The notes under the pieces: model-generated
Told to the model about the DNA's origin: nothing
Seen by the model: the letters and a program-made list of their open reading frames with translations, nothing else
Database searches by the model: none
Origin: Paenibacillus sp. HWE-109
GTDB lineage: Bacteria > Bacillota > Bacilli > Paenibacillales > NBRC-103111
Direction of reading: 5' to 3'
Assembly (NCBI RefSeq): GCF_022163125.1
Contig: NZ_CP091881.1
Coordinates: 3,348,001-3,412,000, forward strand
Length of the DNA stretch: 64,000 nt
Part shown: positions 53,490 through 63,056 of the stretch, piece after piece
Numbering within the stretch: position 1 is the first letter of the stretch
Layout of the letters: each line of letters starts with the position of its first letter
Translations under genes and position numbers: made by a program

Positions 53490-54708
53490 CCGAATTCCCC
53501 GCTATGGTTGGCATACGATCCGCTGCCAATTCAAGCAGCTTTCGCGCCACATCTTTCTTGCTCTGTATAGGCAGGGCTTCGACCAGCCCGTTACGATCAT
53601 AGATGCTCACCACATTCGTGTCGCCACTAAAACCTGCCCCCGCTTGGGACACGTTATTGCCAACAATCAGATCGCAATTTTTACGATTCAGCTTGTCCAA
53701 GGCATGCTCGTCCAGACGCTCTGTTTCGGCAGCAAACCCGATGACAAACTGATGCTTTTTAAGAGCACCGATTTCTTGCAGAATATCGGGGTTTTTAATT
53801 AACTCCAAGGTGAGGGAATCAGCTTTCTTTTTTATCTTTTGCTCAGCTACAACAGCAGGACGGTAATCAGCGACAGCCGCCGCTTTAATAACCAGATCAC
53901 TGGCATCCAATCGCGACAAAACAGCCTCCCGCATGTCCAGTGCGGATTGAACGCGAACCAGTTCTACCCCGTTAGGAGCAGGCAGCGCCGATGGTCCTGA
54001 CACCAAAGTAACGGCAGCCCCCATGCGAACGGCTTCCTCAGCGATGGCATAGCCCATTTTACCCGATGAATCGTTCGTGATATAACGGACTGGATCAATC
54101 CGTTCCAAGGTGCCTCCGGCTGTCACAAGGACACGTTGAGCTTTCAATCGACCAGGCTCTCCCTGAAAATGACGCTCCACGGCTGCCATAATTTCTTCAG
54201 GCTCCGCAAGCCGTCCTTTCCCCACATATCCGCAGGCAAGCTGCCCTTCGCCAGGTTCAATAAATCGCACGCCGCGGCTTAGCAGCGTCTGCATATTCTG
54301 CTGCACAGCCGGATTCGCATACATATGCACATTCATGGCCGGTGCGACCCAAATAGGCGCAGTCGTTGCAAGAAGCGTGGTGCTCAGCATATCATCGCCT
54401 AGACCCAACGCCAGTTTACCGATCGTATTGGCCGTAGCAGGCGCAATCAGCACCAAATCAGCACTATCCGCCAAGTTAATGTGCGAAACGACGGATGGAT
54501 CCTTTTCATCGAAGGTATCCACAAAGACATGATGACGCGACAACGTTTGGAACGTTAACGGCGCTACGAATTGAACAGCGGATGCGGTCATAATCACACG
54601 AACCGTGGCTCCGGCCTGCGTCAATTTACTTGTTAAAGCAGCGGCCTTATAAGCGGCAATGCCTCCGCACACGCCGAGCACAATCGTTTTACCCTGCAGT
54701 ACACTCAT
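53479..54708 (-). CDS. coaBC: Phosphopantothenoylcysteine decarboxylase / synthetase
   Basis: 409 residues; ATG 54708 has AAGGAAGGGG upstream, and the longer frame to 54867 lies inside rpoZ. The N-terminal flavin-dependent CoaC part shows APATANTIGKLALG and PAMNVHMYANP. The C-terminal CoaB part has NDSSGKMGYAIA and the KIKKK loop. It carries out two successive steps of coenzyme A synthesis. Confidence 0.96.
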   Translation of the reverse strand: MSVLQGKTIVLGVCGGIAAYKAAALTSKLTQAGATVRVIMTASAVQFVAPLTFQTLSRHHVFVDTFDEKDPSVVSHINLADSADLVLIAPATANTIGKLALGLGDDMLSTTLLATTAPIWVAPAMNVHMYANPAVQQNMQTLLSRGVRFIEPGEGQLACGYVGKGRLAEPEEIMAAVERHFQGEPGRLKAQRVLVTAGGTLERIDPVRYITNDSSGKMGYAIAEEAVRMGAAVTLVSGPSALPAPNGVELVRVQSALDMREAVLSRLDASDLVIKAAAVADYRPAVVAEQKIKKKADSLTLELIKNPDILQEIGALKKHQFVIGFAAETERLDEHALDKLNRKNCDLIVGNNVSQAGAGFSGDTNVVSIYDRNGLVEALPIQSKKDVARKLLELAADRMPTIAGNSDVR

Positions 54709-54775
54709 GGATATCCCCTTCCTTAGCGTCATATGAGAAAAAAATAACAACCACGAGGGTTGTTGGGTGAAGCAA

Positions 54776-55003
54776 CTATTTCTTCTGATACTTCTCTGTC
54801 TCTGTTGTCTCGATTTTCTCATAGCCAATGTAGTGTCCATAAAGTTCTTCCAACGCAACACCAACATGCTTGTGAGCCTTTTGATTTTTCAAATCTGATT
54901 TTGCTCCGTCGCGCAGCGATCTTGCTCTTTTGGAAGCAGCAACCACTAGCGAATACTTGCTATCCACGATATCAAGCAGTTTATCAATTGAAGGATATAA
55001 CAT
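54776..55003 (-). CDS. rpoZ: RNA polymerase omega subunit
   Basis: 75 residues starting MLYPSIDKLLDIVDSKYSLV, followed by the conserved VVAASKRAR. Omega assists beta-prime folding and assembly. Its ATG directly abuts the gmk stop codon, and coaBC follows by 67 bp, the usual Bacillota order. Confidence 0.95.
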   Translation of the reverse strand: MLYPSIDKLLDIVDSKYSLVVAASKRARSLRDGAKSDLKNQKAHKHVGVALEELYGHYIGYEKIETTETEKYQKK

Positions 55004-55648
55004 TCAATTCACCTCATCCATCCATTGTACGATTTTTGGATACATCCGTTCTTTTCTGCAATGTTCTGCCGCCAGAATCGCTTGTATTTTGGCACAAGCT
55101 GTTTCTACATGATCATTCACAATGGCATAATCATAGTGTTCCATTAAACGGATCTCGTCAATCGCGACCGACATGCGGCTGCGAATCACTTCATCGGTTT
55201 CGGTCCCACGTGTCACGATGCGGTTCTCAAGCTCATCGAGAGAAGGCGGCAATAAGAAGATGAAAACACCTTCATCAAACTTTTGTTTGACTTGCAATGC
55301 CCCCTGCACTTCAATCTCCAGAATCACATCTTGGCCAGAGCGAAGTGTATCTTCGACAAACCGTCTAGGCGTGCCGTAGAAATTATCTACATATTCCGCC
55401 CATTCCAACACTTCATCCGTATCGATGAGCTGTTGGAACTGCTCTTTCGTTTTGAAGAAATAATTGACACCGTCCACTTCTCCTTGCCTAGGCGAACGGG
55501 TCGTTGCTGATACCGAGTAAACAATGTCAGGAGAAATCTTGCGCAAAGCTGCACATACCGTACCTTTACCAACGCCGGAAGGTCCAGACAGTACAATCAG
55601 AATGCCTCTCTCACGCTCAAGGGTGTTCGTATTACTCGTCATGATCAT
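55004..55648 (-). CDS. gmk: Guanylate kinase
   Basis: 214 residues. It converts GMP to GDP with ATP. LSGPSGVGKGTVC is the P-loop; TRSPRQGEVDGVNYFF and YVDNFYGTPRR form the GMP-binding part. The start overlaps the end of remA by 17 bp; ATG 55642 is an alternative. Confidence 0.97.
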   Translation of the reverse strand: MIMTSNTNTLERERGILIVLSGPSGVGKGTVCAALRKISPDIVYSVSATTRSPRQGEVDGVNYFFKTKEQFQQLIDTDEVLEWAEYVDNFYGTPRRFVEDTLRSGQDVILEIEVQGALQVKQKFDEGVFIFLLPPSLDELENRIVTRGTETDEVIRSRMSVAIDEIRLMEHYDYAIVNDHVETACAKIQAILAAEHCRKERMYPKIVQWMDEVN

Positions 55649-55892
55649 CGTCCTTGTTAGAAAGTCTATGTGCTACCGTCTCTGGTTGTACGGCCGACAG
55701 AATGACATGATCACTGTCTGTAATAATGACGGCACGGGTTCTTCTACCATATGTAGCGTCAATCAGCATGTGACGATCACGCGCTTCTTGAATGATCCGC
55801 TTAATCGGAGCCGATTCCGGACTCACGATCGAGATAATACGGTTCGCCGATACAATGTTGCCGAAACCGATATTAATTAATTTGATAGCCAT
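55632..55892 (-). CDS. remA: Extracellular matrix regulator RemA
   Basis: 86 residues from ATG 55892 (GAGGAAG upstream). IKLINIGFGNIVSANRI and ATYGRRTRAVIITDSDHVIL are RemA (DUF370) hallmarks. In Bacillus subtilis RemA binds DNA and activates biofilm matrix and osmoprotection operons. Its place between yicC and gmk is conserved. Confidence 0.95.
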   Translation of the reverse strand: MAIKLINIGFGNIVSANRIISIVSPESAPIKRIIQEARDRHMLIDATYGRRTRAVIITDSDHVILSAVQPETVAHRLSNKDDDHDE

Positions 55893-55926
55893 TAGAGCTT
55901 CCTCCTCGTGAAGCAACACTCACGCT

Positions 55927-56811
55927 TCACTCGATATTCTGTATTTGTTCCCGCATTTTCTCAAGCTCTGCTTTCATCGTAATGACCCTGGCCGTGGGCT
56001 CGGAGTGATTCGATTTGGAGCCAATTGTATTGACTTCCCGGTTCATCTCCTGAATCAAGAAATCCAATTTGCGTCCAACAGGCTCTTGTTCTGTGAGCAA
56101 TTGATCACATTGCCCAAAATGGCTTTTAAGCCTCGTCAATTCTTCATCCACATTCGAACGATCTGCGAATATCGCGATTTCCATCGCTAAGCGCTGCTCA
56201 TCTACAGGGGTTTGATCCTGCAGCAGAGACTGGAGTCTGCTAGTCATCTTAGCGGCATAATCCTCAACCACTTGAGGCGCCAAGACTTCCAATTCCCCAT
56301 GAATCCGCTTGAGCTCTGCTAAACGTTCACGAATATCCTGCTCCAGAAATGCTCCCTCACGAAGCCGCATATCGGATAACCTGGAAACGGCCTCCTGCAA
56401 GCAGGCGCACAATTCCTGTTCAATCTCCTTATCAGGTTCCTTCCGCGACTCCTTCATCAGAATGAGATCCGGCAGCCTCAATAACTCTTTGAGTCCGACC
56501 TGCTCGACATACCCATAGCGTTCCTTCAACTGAGCCGCAGCTTGCAAATAGGCATCTGCCAATGCAAAGTCAACCGTTACGCTTTTCTGGGACGCCGCCT
56601 CACGTTCCGCCGTAACGAAGACGTCGACACGCCCTCTCTTCACAGCTTGCAGCACCGTTTTCTTCAAAGCGTCTTCGAAGACAGCCCATTCTTTGGGTAA
56701 TCGAATCGACACTTCACTATACCTATGATTGACCGATTTCACATCGATAAACACGTTGTATCCCGCAAAAGAACGATTCGCTTGTCCGAATCCGGTCATA
56801 CTGCAAATCAT
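55927..56811 (-). CDS. YicC-family endoribonuclease
   Basis: About 294 residues. MICSMTGFGQA at the start and NREVNTIGSKSN near the C-terminus (DUF1732) define the family. YicC-type proteins have been shown in other bacteria to be endoribonucleases. ATG 56811 is chosen by family length; ATG 56826 is possible, and neither has a strong ribosome site. It precedes remA by 34 bp. Confidence 0.92.
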   Translation of the reverse strand: MICSMTGFGQANRSFAGYNVFIDVKSVNHRYSEVSIRLPKEWAVFEDALKKTVLQAVKRGRVDVFVTAEREAASQKSVTVDFALADAYLQAAAQLKERYGYVEQVGLKELLRLPDLILMKESRKEPDKEIEQELCACLQEAVSRLSDMRLREGAFLEQDIRERLAELKRIHGELEVLAPQVVEDYAAKMTSRLQSLLQDQTPVDEQRLAMEIAIFADRSNVDEELTRLKSHFGQCDQLLTEQEPVGRKLDFLIQEMNREVNTIGSKSNHSEPTARVITMKAELEKMREQIQNIE

Positions 56812-56840
56812 TCTAATCACATCCATTACCCTATTTTAAT

Positions 56841-58715
56841 TCATTTTGAAAGTGGGTACAAGTGGGAATCATGACGATTCGACTTTTCCCATACGTATTT
56901 CGTCAGATCTACGCACATCTCATAGGCCAGAAAAGGTGTCATCAAGTAGATCCCGTTGAAGTAAGGCATAGCCGCATCCAGCAGCTCTTTGGCAATCTCA
57001 ACACCAATTGCCCGCCCTTCAGGACCCTTCAGACCATCCATGCGCGCTCTGACTTCGTCCGATAACCGGATACCCGGAACTTCATTATGCAAATATTCAG
57101 CGTTCCCTCCGCTGGCAAGCGGTGCAATCCCAATAAAAATGGGAACATTCAAGTGCTGGGTCGCTTCATAAATTTGTTCAATCAGCTTAGCATCGTAAAC
57201 CGGCTGTGTCATGATGTAGTCGGCACCCGCTTCGATTTTGCGTTCCAAACGCTGAACCGCTTTATCCAGATGCTTCACATTCGGGTTAAACGCAGCGCCA
57301 ACAACGAAATTAGCTTTCTGTTTGAGCGGCTTCCCGGAGAAAGCGATGCCTTCATTCAACTGCTTGATCATCCGAATGATCTCGAATGAGGTCAGATCGT
57401 ACACCGAGCTGGAGCCGGGGAGATCGCCGAATTTGGCGGGATCGCCGGTCACGGCCAGCACGTGGTCAATGCCAAGCGCGTGAAGACCCATCAGATGGGA
57501 CTGCGTCCCAATCATGTTGCGGTCGCGGCACGCGATGTGGATGAGCGGACGCGCACCCAGTTTATCCTGCACGAGGTAGCCGAGGGCCAGGTTGCTCATG
57601 CGCGTCACGGCCAGTGAATTGTCGGCCATCGTGATGGCGTCGACATGGGCATCCTGCAGGGCCTTCGAGCCCTGCATAAATTTCTCGATGTCGAGATCCC
57701 GCGGGGGATCCAGCTCGACAATGACAGTTTTGCGCTGCTTGACGATTTCCAGCAGCGATGGTTTGCTGGCCGGCGGCGCAGGCATCGCCGGCGCAGGCTC
57801 GATCACGCGCACGCCCTGCGCGGGGACGGTCGTGCCGGGCGCTGCCGGCACGTAGCCTTGCAGCGCCTTCGCGACAGCGGCGATGTGCTCCGGCGTGGTG
57901 CCGCAGCACCCGCCGATGATGCGCGCGCCAAGGTCGGCGAAGCGCAGTGCGCTTTCGGCGAAGTACTGCGGCGTCGCCGCATACGTATACTGCCCGTCGA
58001 CATAGTCGGGCAGCCCCGCGTTCGGGAACGCGGAGAACGGCACGCCCGCGATCGGAGCCAGCTTCTCCAGAGAGCGGAGAATCCCGTTCGGGCCCACGCG
58101 GCAGTTAAAGCCGATGACATCGGCGCCATCGTCCTGCAGCCGCAGGAACGCTTCATGCAGCGGCACGCCATCCTGTGTGCTGCCTGTACCTTCATTCGCG
58201 AATTGGCAAATAACAGGCAAACTGCTCATGCTGCGGATAATGCGCAGCGCAAGCTGAAGCTCCTCTAGGTCATAGAAAGTTTCCAGCAGCAAACCATCGA
58301 CTGGCGAATCCAGCAGAACGCTAATTTGCTCACGAAGCGAATCTTCGACATCAACGGTGCGGACATTTTTGCGTTTCCCTGCACGTATAGAACCGATTGC
58401 CCCTACGACATAAGCGTCATTCCCGACAGCTTTTCTGGCTAATTCGACACCAGCACGATTGATAGCTTCTACATCGCCTTCAAGTCCGTATTTGGATAAT
58501 TTCTCGCGGTTCGCCGAAAACGTATTCGTTTCAATAAGACGAGCACCTGCCTCGAAATAACGGCGGTGCACGTCAGCAACCGTTTCCGGTCTGAGCAAAT
58601 TCAATTCTTCATAAGAAATGCCGACCGGAAACCCCATCTGATATAAATAAGTCCCCATAGCGCCGTCACCAGTCAATATTTCCTGCTGCAGCGCCGTGCG
58701 AAGATCCAATTTCAT
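56841..58715 (-). CDS. Bifunctional homocysteine S-methyltransferase / methylenetetrahydrofolate reductase
   Basis: 624 residues (YitJ-like). The N-terminal methyltransferase (1-290) has GDGAMGTYLYQ and the zinc cysteines in GFNCRVGP and IGGCCGTTPEH. A proline/alanine-rich linker (about 295-320) joins it to a MetF-type reductase (325-600), with EPRD-like LDPPRDLDIEKF and QPVYDAKLI. It couples reduction of methylene-THF to methionine formation. I find no S-box riboswitch in the 118 bp upstream. Confidence 0.92.
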   Translation of the reverse strand: MKLDLRTALQQEILTGDGAMGTYLYQMGFPVGISYEELNLLRPETVADVHRRYFEAGARLIETNTFSANREKLSKYGLEGDVEAINRAGVELARKAVGNDAYVVGAIGSIRAGKRKNVRTVDVEDSLREQISVLLDSPVDGLLLETFYDLEELQLALRIIRSMSSLPVICQFANEGTGSTQDGVPLHEAFLRLQDDGADVIGFNCRVGPNGILRSLEKLAPIAGVPFSAFPNAGLPDYVDGQYTYAATPQYFAESALRFADLGARIIGGCCGTTPEHIAAVAKALQGYVPAAPGTTVPAQGVRVIEPAPAMPAPPASKPSLLEIVKQRKTVIVELDPPRDLDIEKFMQGSKALQDAHVDAITMADNSLAVTRMSNLALGYLVQDKLGARPLIHIACRDRNMIGTQSHLMGLHALGIDHVLAVTGDPAKFGDLPGSSSVYDLTSFEIIRMIKQLNEGIAFSGKPLKQKANFVVGAAFNPNVKHLDKAVQRLERKIEAGADYIMTQPVYDAKLIEQIYEATQHLNVPIFIGIAPLASGGNAEYLHNEVPGIRLSDEVRARMDGLKGPEGRAIGVEIAKELLDAAMPYFNGIYLMTPFLAYEMCVDLTKYVWEKSNRHDSHLYPLSK

Positions 58716-58833
58716 GATAATCTCCCCATTTACTAAAAAATGTAGTTATACTGTATCACAAAATAAGGGAGATATTAAGAAAAACGTTTATCAATAATTC
58801 TGATACGTAAGAACCCTTATGATGCTTGTCAAC

Positions 58834-59670
58834 TTATTTCACAATCGTACCCGTGTAGACTTCTTCAGCCGGTCCTGTCATATAGACGTGATTGTCAGCC
58901 TCATTCCATTCAATAAACAGATCCCCGCCTTTTAACGATACGGTCGCCTCGCGGTCCGTCAAGCCATTCAACACAGAGGAAACAAGGGTTGCGCAAGCAC
59001 CTGTTCCACAAGCCAGCGTCGGCCCAGCGCCTCTTTCCCAGACACGCATATCCGTGTAGGCACGATCTCTGACTGTCACAAACTCAACATTGACTTTGCG
59101 CGGGAACATCGGGTGAACTTCCAGCTTAGGCCCCCAGGCGGCCAAATCGAAATTCACTGCATCTTCGACATAAATGACACAGTGCGGATTGCCCATAGAA
59201 ACCGCTGTAAAATGGAACTCTCGACCATCCACTTCAATCGGATGATGAACAACCTGAGCTTCATCAACGGTTGTCGGAACCTGCAGACCGTTCAAAATAG
59301 GCTGCCCCATATCGACGCGAACCGTTGACACTTTCCCGTCTTTCAAATTAAGCTGCACCTGCTGCACACCTGCACCAAGGGTCTCCACGGTAATCTCCGT
59401 ACGGTCGATCAGCCCGTGATCATATACATATTTAGACACGCACCGAATCGCGTTGCCGCATTGTTCGGCTTCTGTGCCGTCCGAGTTAATAATGCGCATT
59501 TTGAAATCAGCTTGTTCAGAAGGAAGTATATACACTAAACCGTCAGCGCCAATGCCGAAAAAACGATTGCAAAGGCGGATCGCAAGCTGATCCACATCTG
59601 TCGGCAATTCGTGATGACCGGCGATTACGATAAAATCATTGCCTAGTCCATGCAATTTAGAGAAATTCAT
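58834..59670 (-). CDS. dapF: Diaminopimelate epimerase
   Basis: About 278 residues from ATG 59670 (GGAGTG 9 bp upstream). The catalytic cysteines lie in EQCGNAIRC and LACGTGACAT. MNFSKLHGLGNDFIVI is the typical start. The enzyme makes meso-diaminopimelate for lysine and peptidoglycan. It is separated from its neighbours by 118 bp and 372 bp. Confidence 0.96.
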   Translation of the reverse strand: MNFSKLHGLGNDFIVIAGHHELPTDVDQLAIRLCNRFFGIGADGLVYILPSEQADFKMRIINSDGTEAEQCGNAIRCVSKYVYDHGLIDRTEITVETLGAGVQQVQLNLKDGKVSTVRVDMGQPILNGLQVPTTVDEAQVVHHPIEVDGREFHFTAVSMGNPHCVIYVEDAVNFDLAAWGPKLEVHPMFPRKVNVEFVTVRDRAYTDMRVWERGAGPTLACGTGACATLVSSVLNGLTDREATVSLKGGDLFIEWNEADNHVYMTGPAEEVYTGTIVK

Positions 59671-59781
59671 TGTTTTCAGCACTCCAAGCGTGTGTTTTAG
59701 CCATTATCATAGCGTAAAAACAAGCAAATGCATAGCCCTTTCCCCTGTTTGTCGCGGTAACCTTCCTCCTCCTGGGCCTTA

Positions 59782-59963
59782 CGAACTCCATACCCTTTAT
59801 TCGATCCAAATTGCTCCCTCTGAAAATCTAACGAATTCCTGATGCGCTATTGCAAGCAAATGATCAACATTTCGCCGATAAAATGCTCGATAACGCCAAC
59901 TCAGTTCATTAAATCGCCGAAGCAGCCATTTTCCCACCTATAAGCATCACACAGTTCATTAGG
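59782..59963. repeat. Dispersed intergenic repeat, copy 2 (about 182 bp)
   Basis: It matches 721-902 over its full length in the same orientation, with scattered substitutions. It fills most of the dapF to ATPase spacer (59671-60042), which otherwise has only the terminator at 60008. Confidence 0.8.
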
Positions 59964-60007
59964 ATCCCTTTGAGACTGAAAACCGCCGTAACAAAGAAGC
60001 CTGCACT

Positions 60008-60037
60008 GACAAAAAAGCCGCCAATCGGCGGCTTTCA
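60008..60037 (-). terminator. Terminator of the calcium ATPase gene
   Basis: GCCGCC and GGCGGC flank a 4-base loop; on the minus strand the stem is followed by six T residues. It lies just beyond the stop codon at 60043. Confidence 0.85.
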
Positions 60038-60042
60038 AACGA

Positions 60043-62829
60043 TTATCGAAAACTCGGTTTCGAAGTTTTATAAGGAACAGCCCGTGAGCCTTTGTTGCGT
60101 TTGGGCGACAGCACGCTGCCCAGCCCCATCAAGAAAGTTGGAATGCCGGCCGCAATCAGTACGAGAATCCAATCTTTCCAGCCGAGTGGAACGGTTTTGA
60201 AGATCGGTTGCAGAGCCTCCACATACATCACGGCCAGCATCAGCACGAGCGATGATAAGACGGCCAGAACCAGATAACGATTTTGCAAGGGATTACGGTG
60301 AAAAATGGAGCGGGAGCTGCGGCAGTCGAACACGTGAATCAGCTGCGCCATAACGAGTGTGGCAAAAGCGACGCTTTGCGCCTTCAACAACGTTTCGGCA
60401 TCCGTCGGATTTACGCGCAGTACGAGCCAGAAAGCGCCTAGCGTACAAACGCCGATGAGCAGACCCCGGGAAATAATTTTCCAGCCCAAGCGTCTGGCGA
60501 AAATGTTTTCCTTCGCGGAGCGCGGCTTATGCTGCATCAAATCTTTCTCCGCCTGATCAACGCCAAGGGCCATAGCCGGAAGTCCATCGGTCACCAAATT
60601 CACCCACAGAATTTGGATCGGGACAAGCGGCAGCGGAAGTCCCGCCATCATGGCGATAAACATTGTCATAATCTCCCCCACATTGGAAGCGAGCAGGTAA
60701 CGAATGAATTTGCGGATATTTTCGTAAATACCTCGTCCTTCTTCAATCGCTGCCACAATGGTAGAGAAGTTGTCATCACTCAGAATTAAGGAAGAGGCTT
60801 CCTTCGATACATCCGTGCCCGTAATGCCCATAGCGATACCGATATCCGCCGCTTTGATCGCAGGTGCATCATTCACCCCATCGCCCGTCATCGCGACGAC
60901 ATGTCCATTACGCTGCAAAGCTTTGACGATCCGCAGCTTATGTTCCGGCGATACCCTTGCATACACATAAGTATCATTAACTTTGGCATCCAGCTCATCT
61001 TCCGACAGCAGGGCAATCTGCTGCCCGCTCATGCTAACCCCGTTTGCTGGAATCATCCCAAGCTGCTTCGCGATAGCTTCTGCCGTGGTCTGATGATCGC
61101 CTGTGATCATCACCGTTTTGATACCTGCCTTGCGGCATTTGGAAATGGCTTCACGCACTTCTTTGCGCGGAGGATCGATCATACCGGTGAGCCCGACAAA
61201 GATCAGACTGTTCTCCACGTCCTCATGATCCTCATAGCGATCGCTGCTTTTCAACTCTTTGTAGGCAATCCCCAGCACCCGCAGCGCTGATTTGGCCATG
61301 CCTTCATTGGCTGCAATCACTTTTTGCTTGAGTGTCGGAGTGAACGGAATGACTTTCCCCTCCCACAGAATGTAGCTGCAGTGCTGCAGCAGAACATCTG
61401 GCGCCCCTTTCGTACAAGCCATCCGTCCATGATCAGAGCTTACAAGCACGGACATCCGCTTGCGATCAGAGTCGAATGGGAATTCGGCGATACGCTTGTA
61501 CGTTTCGCTGAGCGACTGCTGCGTGATGCCGCTTTTGGCGCTTAACACGACCAAGGCTCCTTCTGTCGGGTCCCCTTTGATATTCCAAACGGAAGCGGCA
61601 TCTTCGTCTTTCCCTTTCTTCCGCTTCTGCTCCTGCTTCTCTTCCACCAGCGTCGCATTGTTGCACAGCACGGACACTTGCAGCAATTTGCTTAGTGAAA
61701 CATGCTTCGCAACATCTGCATTTTGACCGCCAAATTGAATGCTTCCGACCGGTGTGTAGCCATCCCCCGTCACTTCCATCACATCGCCGCCTACCCATAA
61801 ATGGGTAACGGTCATTTTGTTTTGCGTCAAGGTGCCCGTCTTATCAGAGCAAATCACCGAAGCGCATCCAAGCGTTTCTACGGAAGGCAGCTTCCTGACA
61901 ATCGCTTTGCGTTTGATCATCCGCTGAACGCCAAGAGCAAGTGCGATCGTTACAATCGCCGGGAGTCCTTCCGGAATCGCTGCAACGGCTAAGCTGACGC
62001 CTGCAAGAAACATCGCATAAGGCGGCTGTCCATGCATAATGCCTGCTACAACAACGAGAATCGTTAGCGCGATCGCTACGATGATCAGAATTTTCCCCAG
62101 CTGCTCCAAACGGTGCTGCAGCGGTGTTTCCATCGATTCCGTATTTTGAATCAAATCAGCAATTTTGCCCATTTCCGTGCTCATCCCGATTCGAACAACG
62201 ACTGCTTTCGCCGTTCCTCGCGAGACCATGGTACCCATGAAACCCAGATTACGTTGATCCCCCAAAGGAACCTCCTCATGAGGAATGGCTGAAGTTACTT
62301 TACCGACAGCGACTGATTCCCCGGTAAGCGCCGACTCTTCGATGTACACACCGTTCGATTCCAAGAAGCGAACATCCGCCGGCACACGGTCGCCGCTTTC
62401 TAGTAGAATGATGTCGCCCGGCACCAGATCACGAGCAGGTATTTGATGAACCGCCCCTTCCCTCCATACATTGGCATTCGGGGCTGAGAGTTCTTTGAGT
62501 GCACGTAGAGAGCGTTCTGCACGAAATTCTTGGGTAAATCCCAGAACAGCATTCATAACAATGATGACAACAATAGTAATTGCATCTAGATATTCGCCTA
62601 GCAAACCTGAAATCAGGGTTGCCCCCAATAGGACCAGCACCATGAAATCTTTGAATTGATTTAAAAGCAGCGTAATCGGAGAAATGCGATGTCCTTCCGA
62701 TAGTTCATTACGACCTACCTCCGCCTGCCGCTTCCAAGCTTCTTCCCAGGGCAATCCTTGCTGCGCATTCACCTGCTGCGACTGCAGGACTTCCTCCGAC
62801 GTCAACTGGTACCACTTATTCTGACTCAT
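60043..62829 (-). CDS. P-type calcium-transporting ATPase (SERCA type, YloB-like)
   Basis: 928 residues. It has an N-terminal cation ATPase domain, ALTGES in the actuator, PEGLPAIVTIAL in membrane helix 4 (calcium ligand region), and SDKTGTLTQNKMTV (phosphorylated Asp). KGAPDVLL binds ATP, and TGDGVNDAPAIKAADIGIAM forms the hinge; about ten membrane helices in total. NLVTDGLPAMALG in helix 6 fits calcium transport. The YloB homologue acts in sporulation and heat resistance in Bacillus subtilis. It is divergent from rqcH. Confidence 0.94.
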   Translation of the reverse strand: MSQNKWYQLTSEEVLQSQQVNAQQGLPWEEAWKRQAEVGRNELSEGHRISPITLLLNQFKDFMVLVLLGATLISGLLGEYLDAITIVVIIVMNAVLGFTQEFRAERSLRALKELSAPNANVWREGAVHQIPARDLVPGDIILLESGDRVPADVRFLESNGVYIEESALTGESVAVGKVTSAIPHEEVPLGDQRNLGFMGTMVSRGTAKAVVVRIGMSTEMGKIADLIQNTESMETPLQHRLEQLGKILIIVAIALTILVVVAGIMHGQPPYAMFLAGVSLAVAAIPEGLPAIVTIALALGVQRMIKRKAIVRKLPSVETLGCASVICSDKTGTLTQNKMTVTHLWVGGDVMEVTGDGYTPVGSIQFGGQNADVAKHVSLSKLLQVSVLCNNATLVEEKQEQKRKKGKDEDAASVWNIKGDPTEGALVVLSAKSGITQQSLSETYKRIAEFPFDSDRKRMSVLVSSDHGRMACTKGAPDVLLQHCSYILWEGKVIPFTPTLKQKVIAANEGMAKSALRVLGIAYKELKSSDRYEDHEDVENSLIFVGLTGMIDPPRKEVREAISKCRKAGIKTVMITGDHQTTAEAIAKQLGMIPANGVSMSGQQIALLSEDELDAKVNDTYVYARVSPEHKLRIVKALQRNGHVVAMTGDGVNDAPAIKAADIGIAMGITGTDVSKEASSLILSDDNFSTIVAAIEEGRGIYENIRKFIRYLLASNVGEIMTMFIAMMAGLPLPLVPIQILWVNLVTDGLPAMALGVDQAEKDLMQHKPRSAKENIFARRLGWKIISRGLLIGVCTLGAFWLVLRVNPTDAETLLKAQSVAFATLVMAQLIHVFDCRSSRSIFHRNPLQNRYLVLAVLSSLVLMLAVMYVEALQPIFKTVPLGWKDWILVLIAAGIPTFLMGLGSVLSPKRNKGSRAVPYKTSKPSFR

Positions 62830-62994
62830 CCGCCCTTCTCCCTCCCACTTCCCACTTGTTCAAGCCAATCACTCATACGTAAATGTATTCAGACAAGCCG
62901 GAAAATATCCCTGAAATCATCTTTCCCGCTGGCCAGCACTTAATTTTTTGTGAAAAGTATGGCATCATAGAGGTTAGCAAAAGTTTTCAACCAC

Positions 62995-63034
62995 GGAGCT
63001 AATGGGGATGTCATCGCATATCGCCATTAGCTCC
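62995..63034 (+). promoter_or_regulatory. Leader hairpin upstream of rqcH
   Basis: GGAGCTAATGG (62995-63005) and CCATTAGCTCC (63024-63034) form a perfect 11-bp stem with an 18-base loop, 22 bp before the rqcH start. No T-run follows, so it is not a terminator. It may shape the 5' untranslated region. Confidence 0.5.
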
Positions 63035-63056
63035 CTAGAATGGAGTTGTAAGTATC

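Noticed and set aside
58716..58833. SAM (S-box) riboswitch before the methionine synthesis gene
   Set aside because: The spacer is only 118 bp, AT-rich, and lacks the conserved S-box stems and a terminator.
62941..63056. T-box leader before rqcH
   Set aside because: Only one hairpin is present and the T-box sequence AGGGTGG...ACC is absent.
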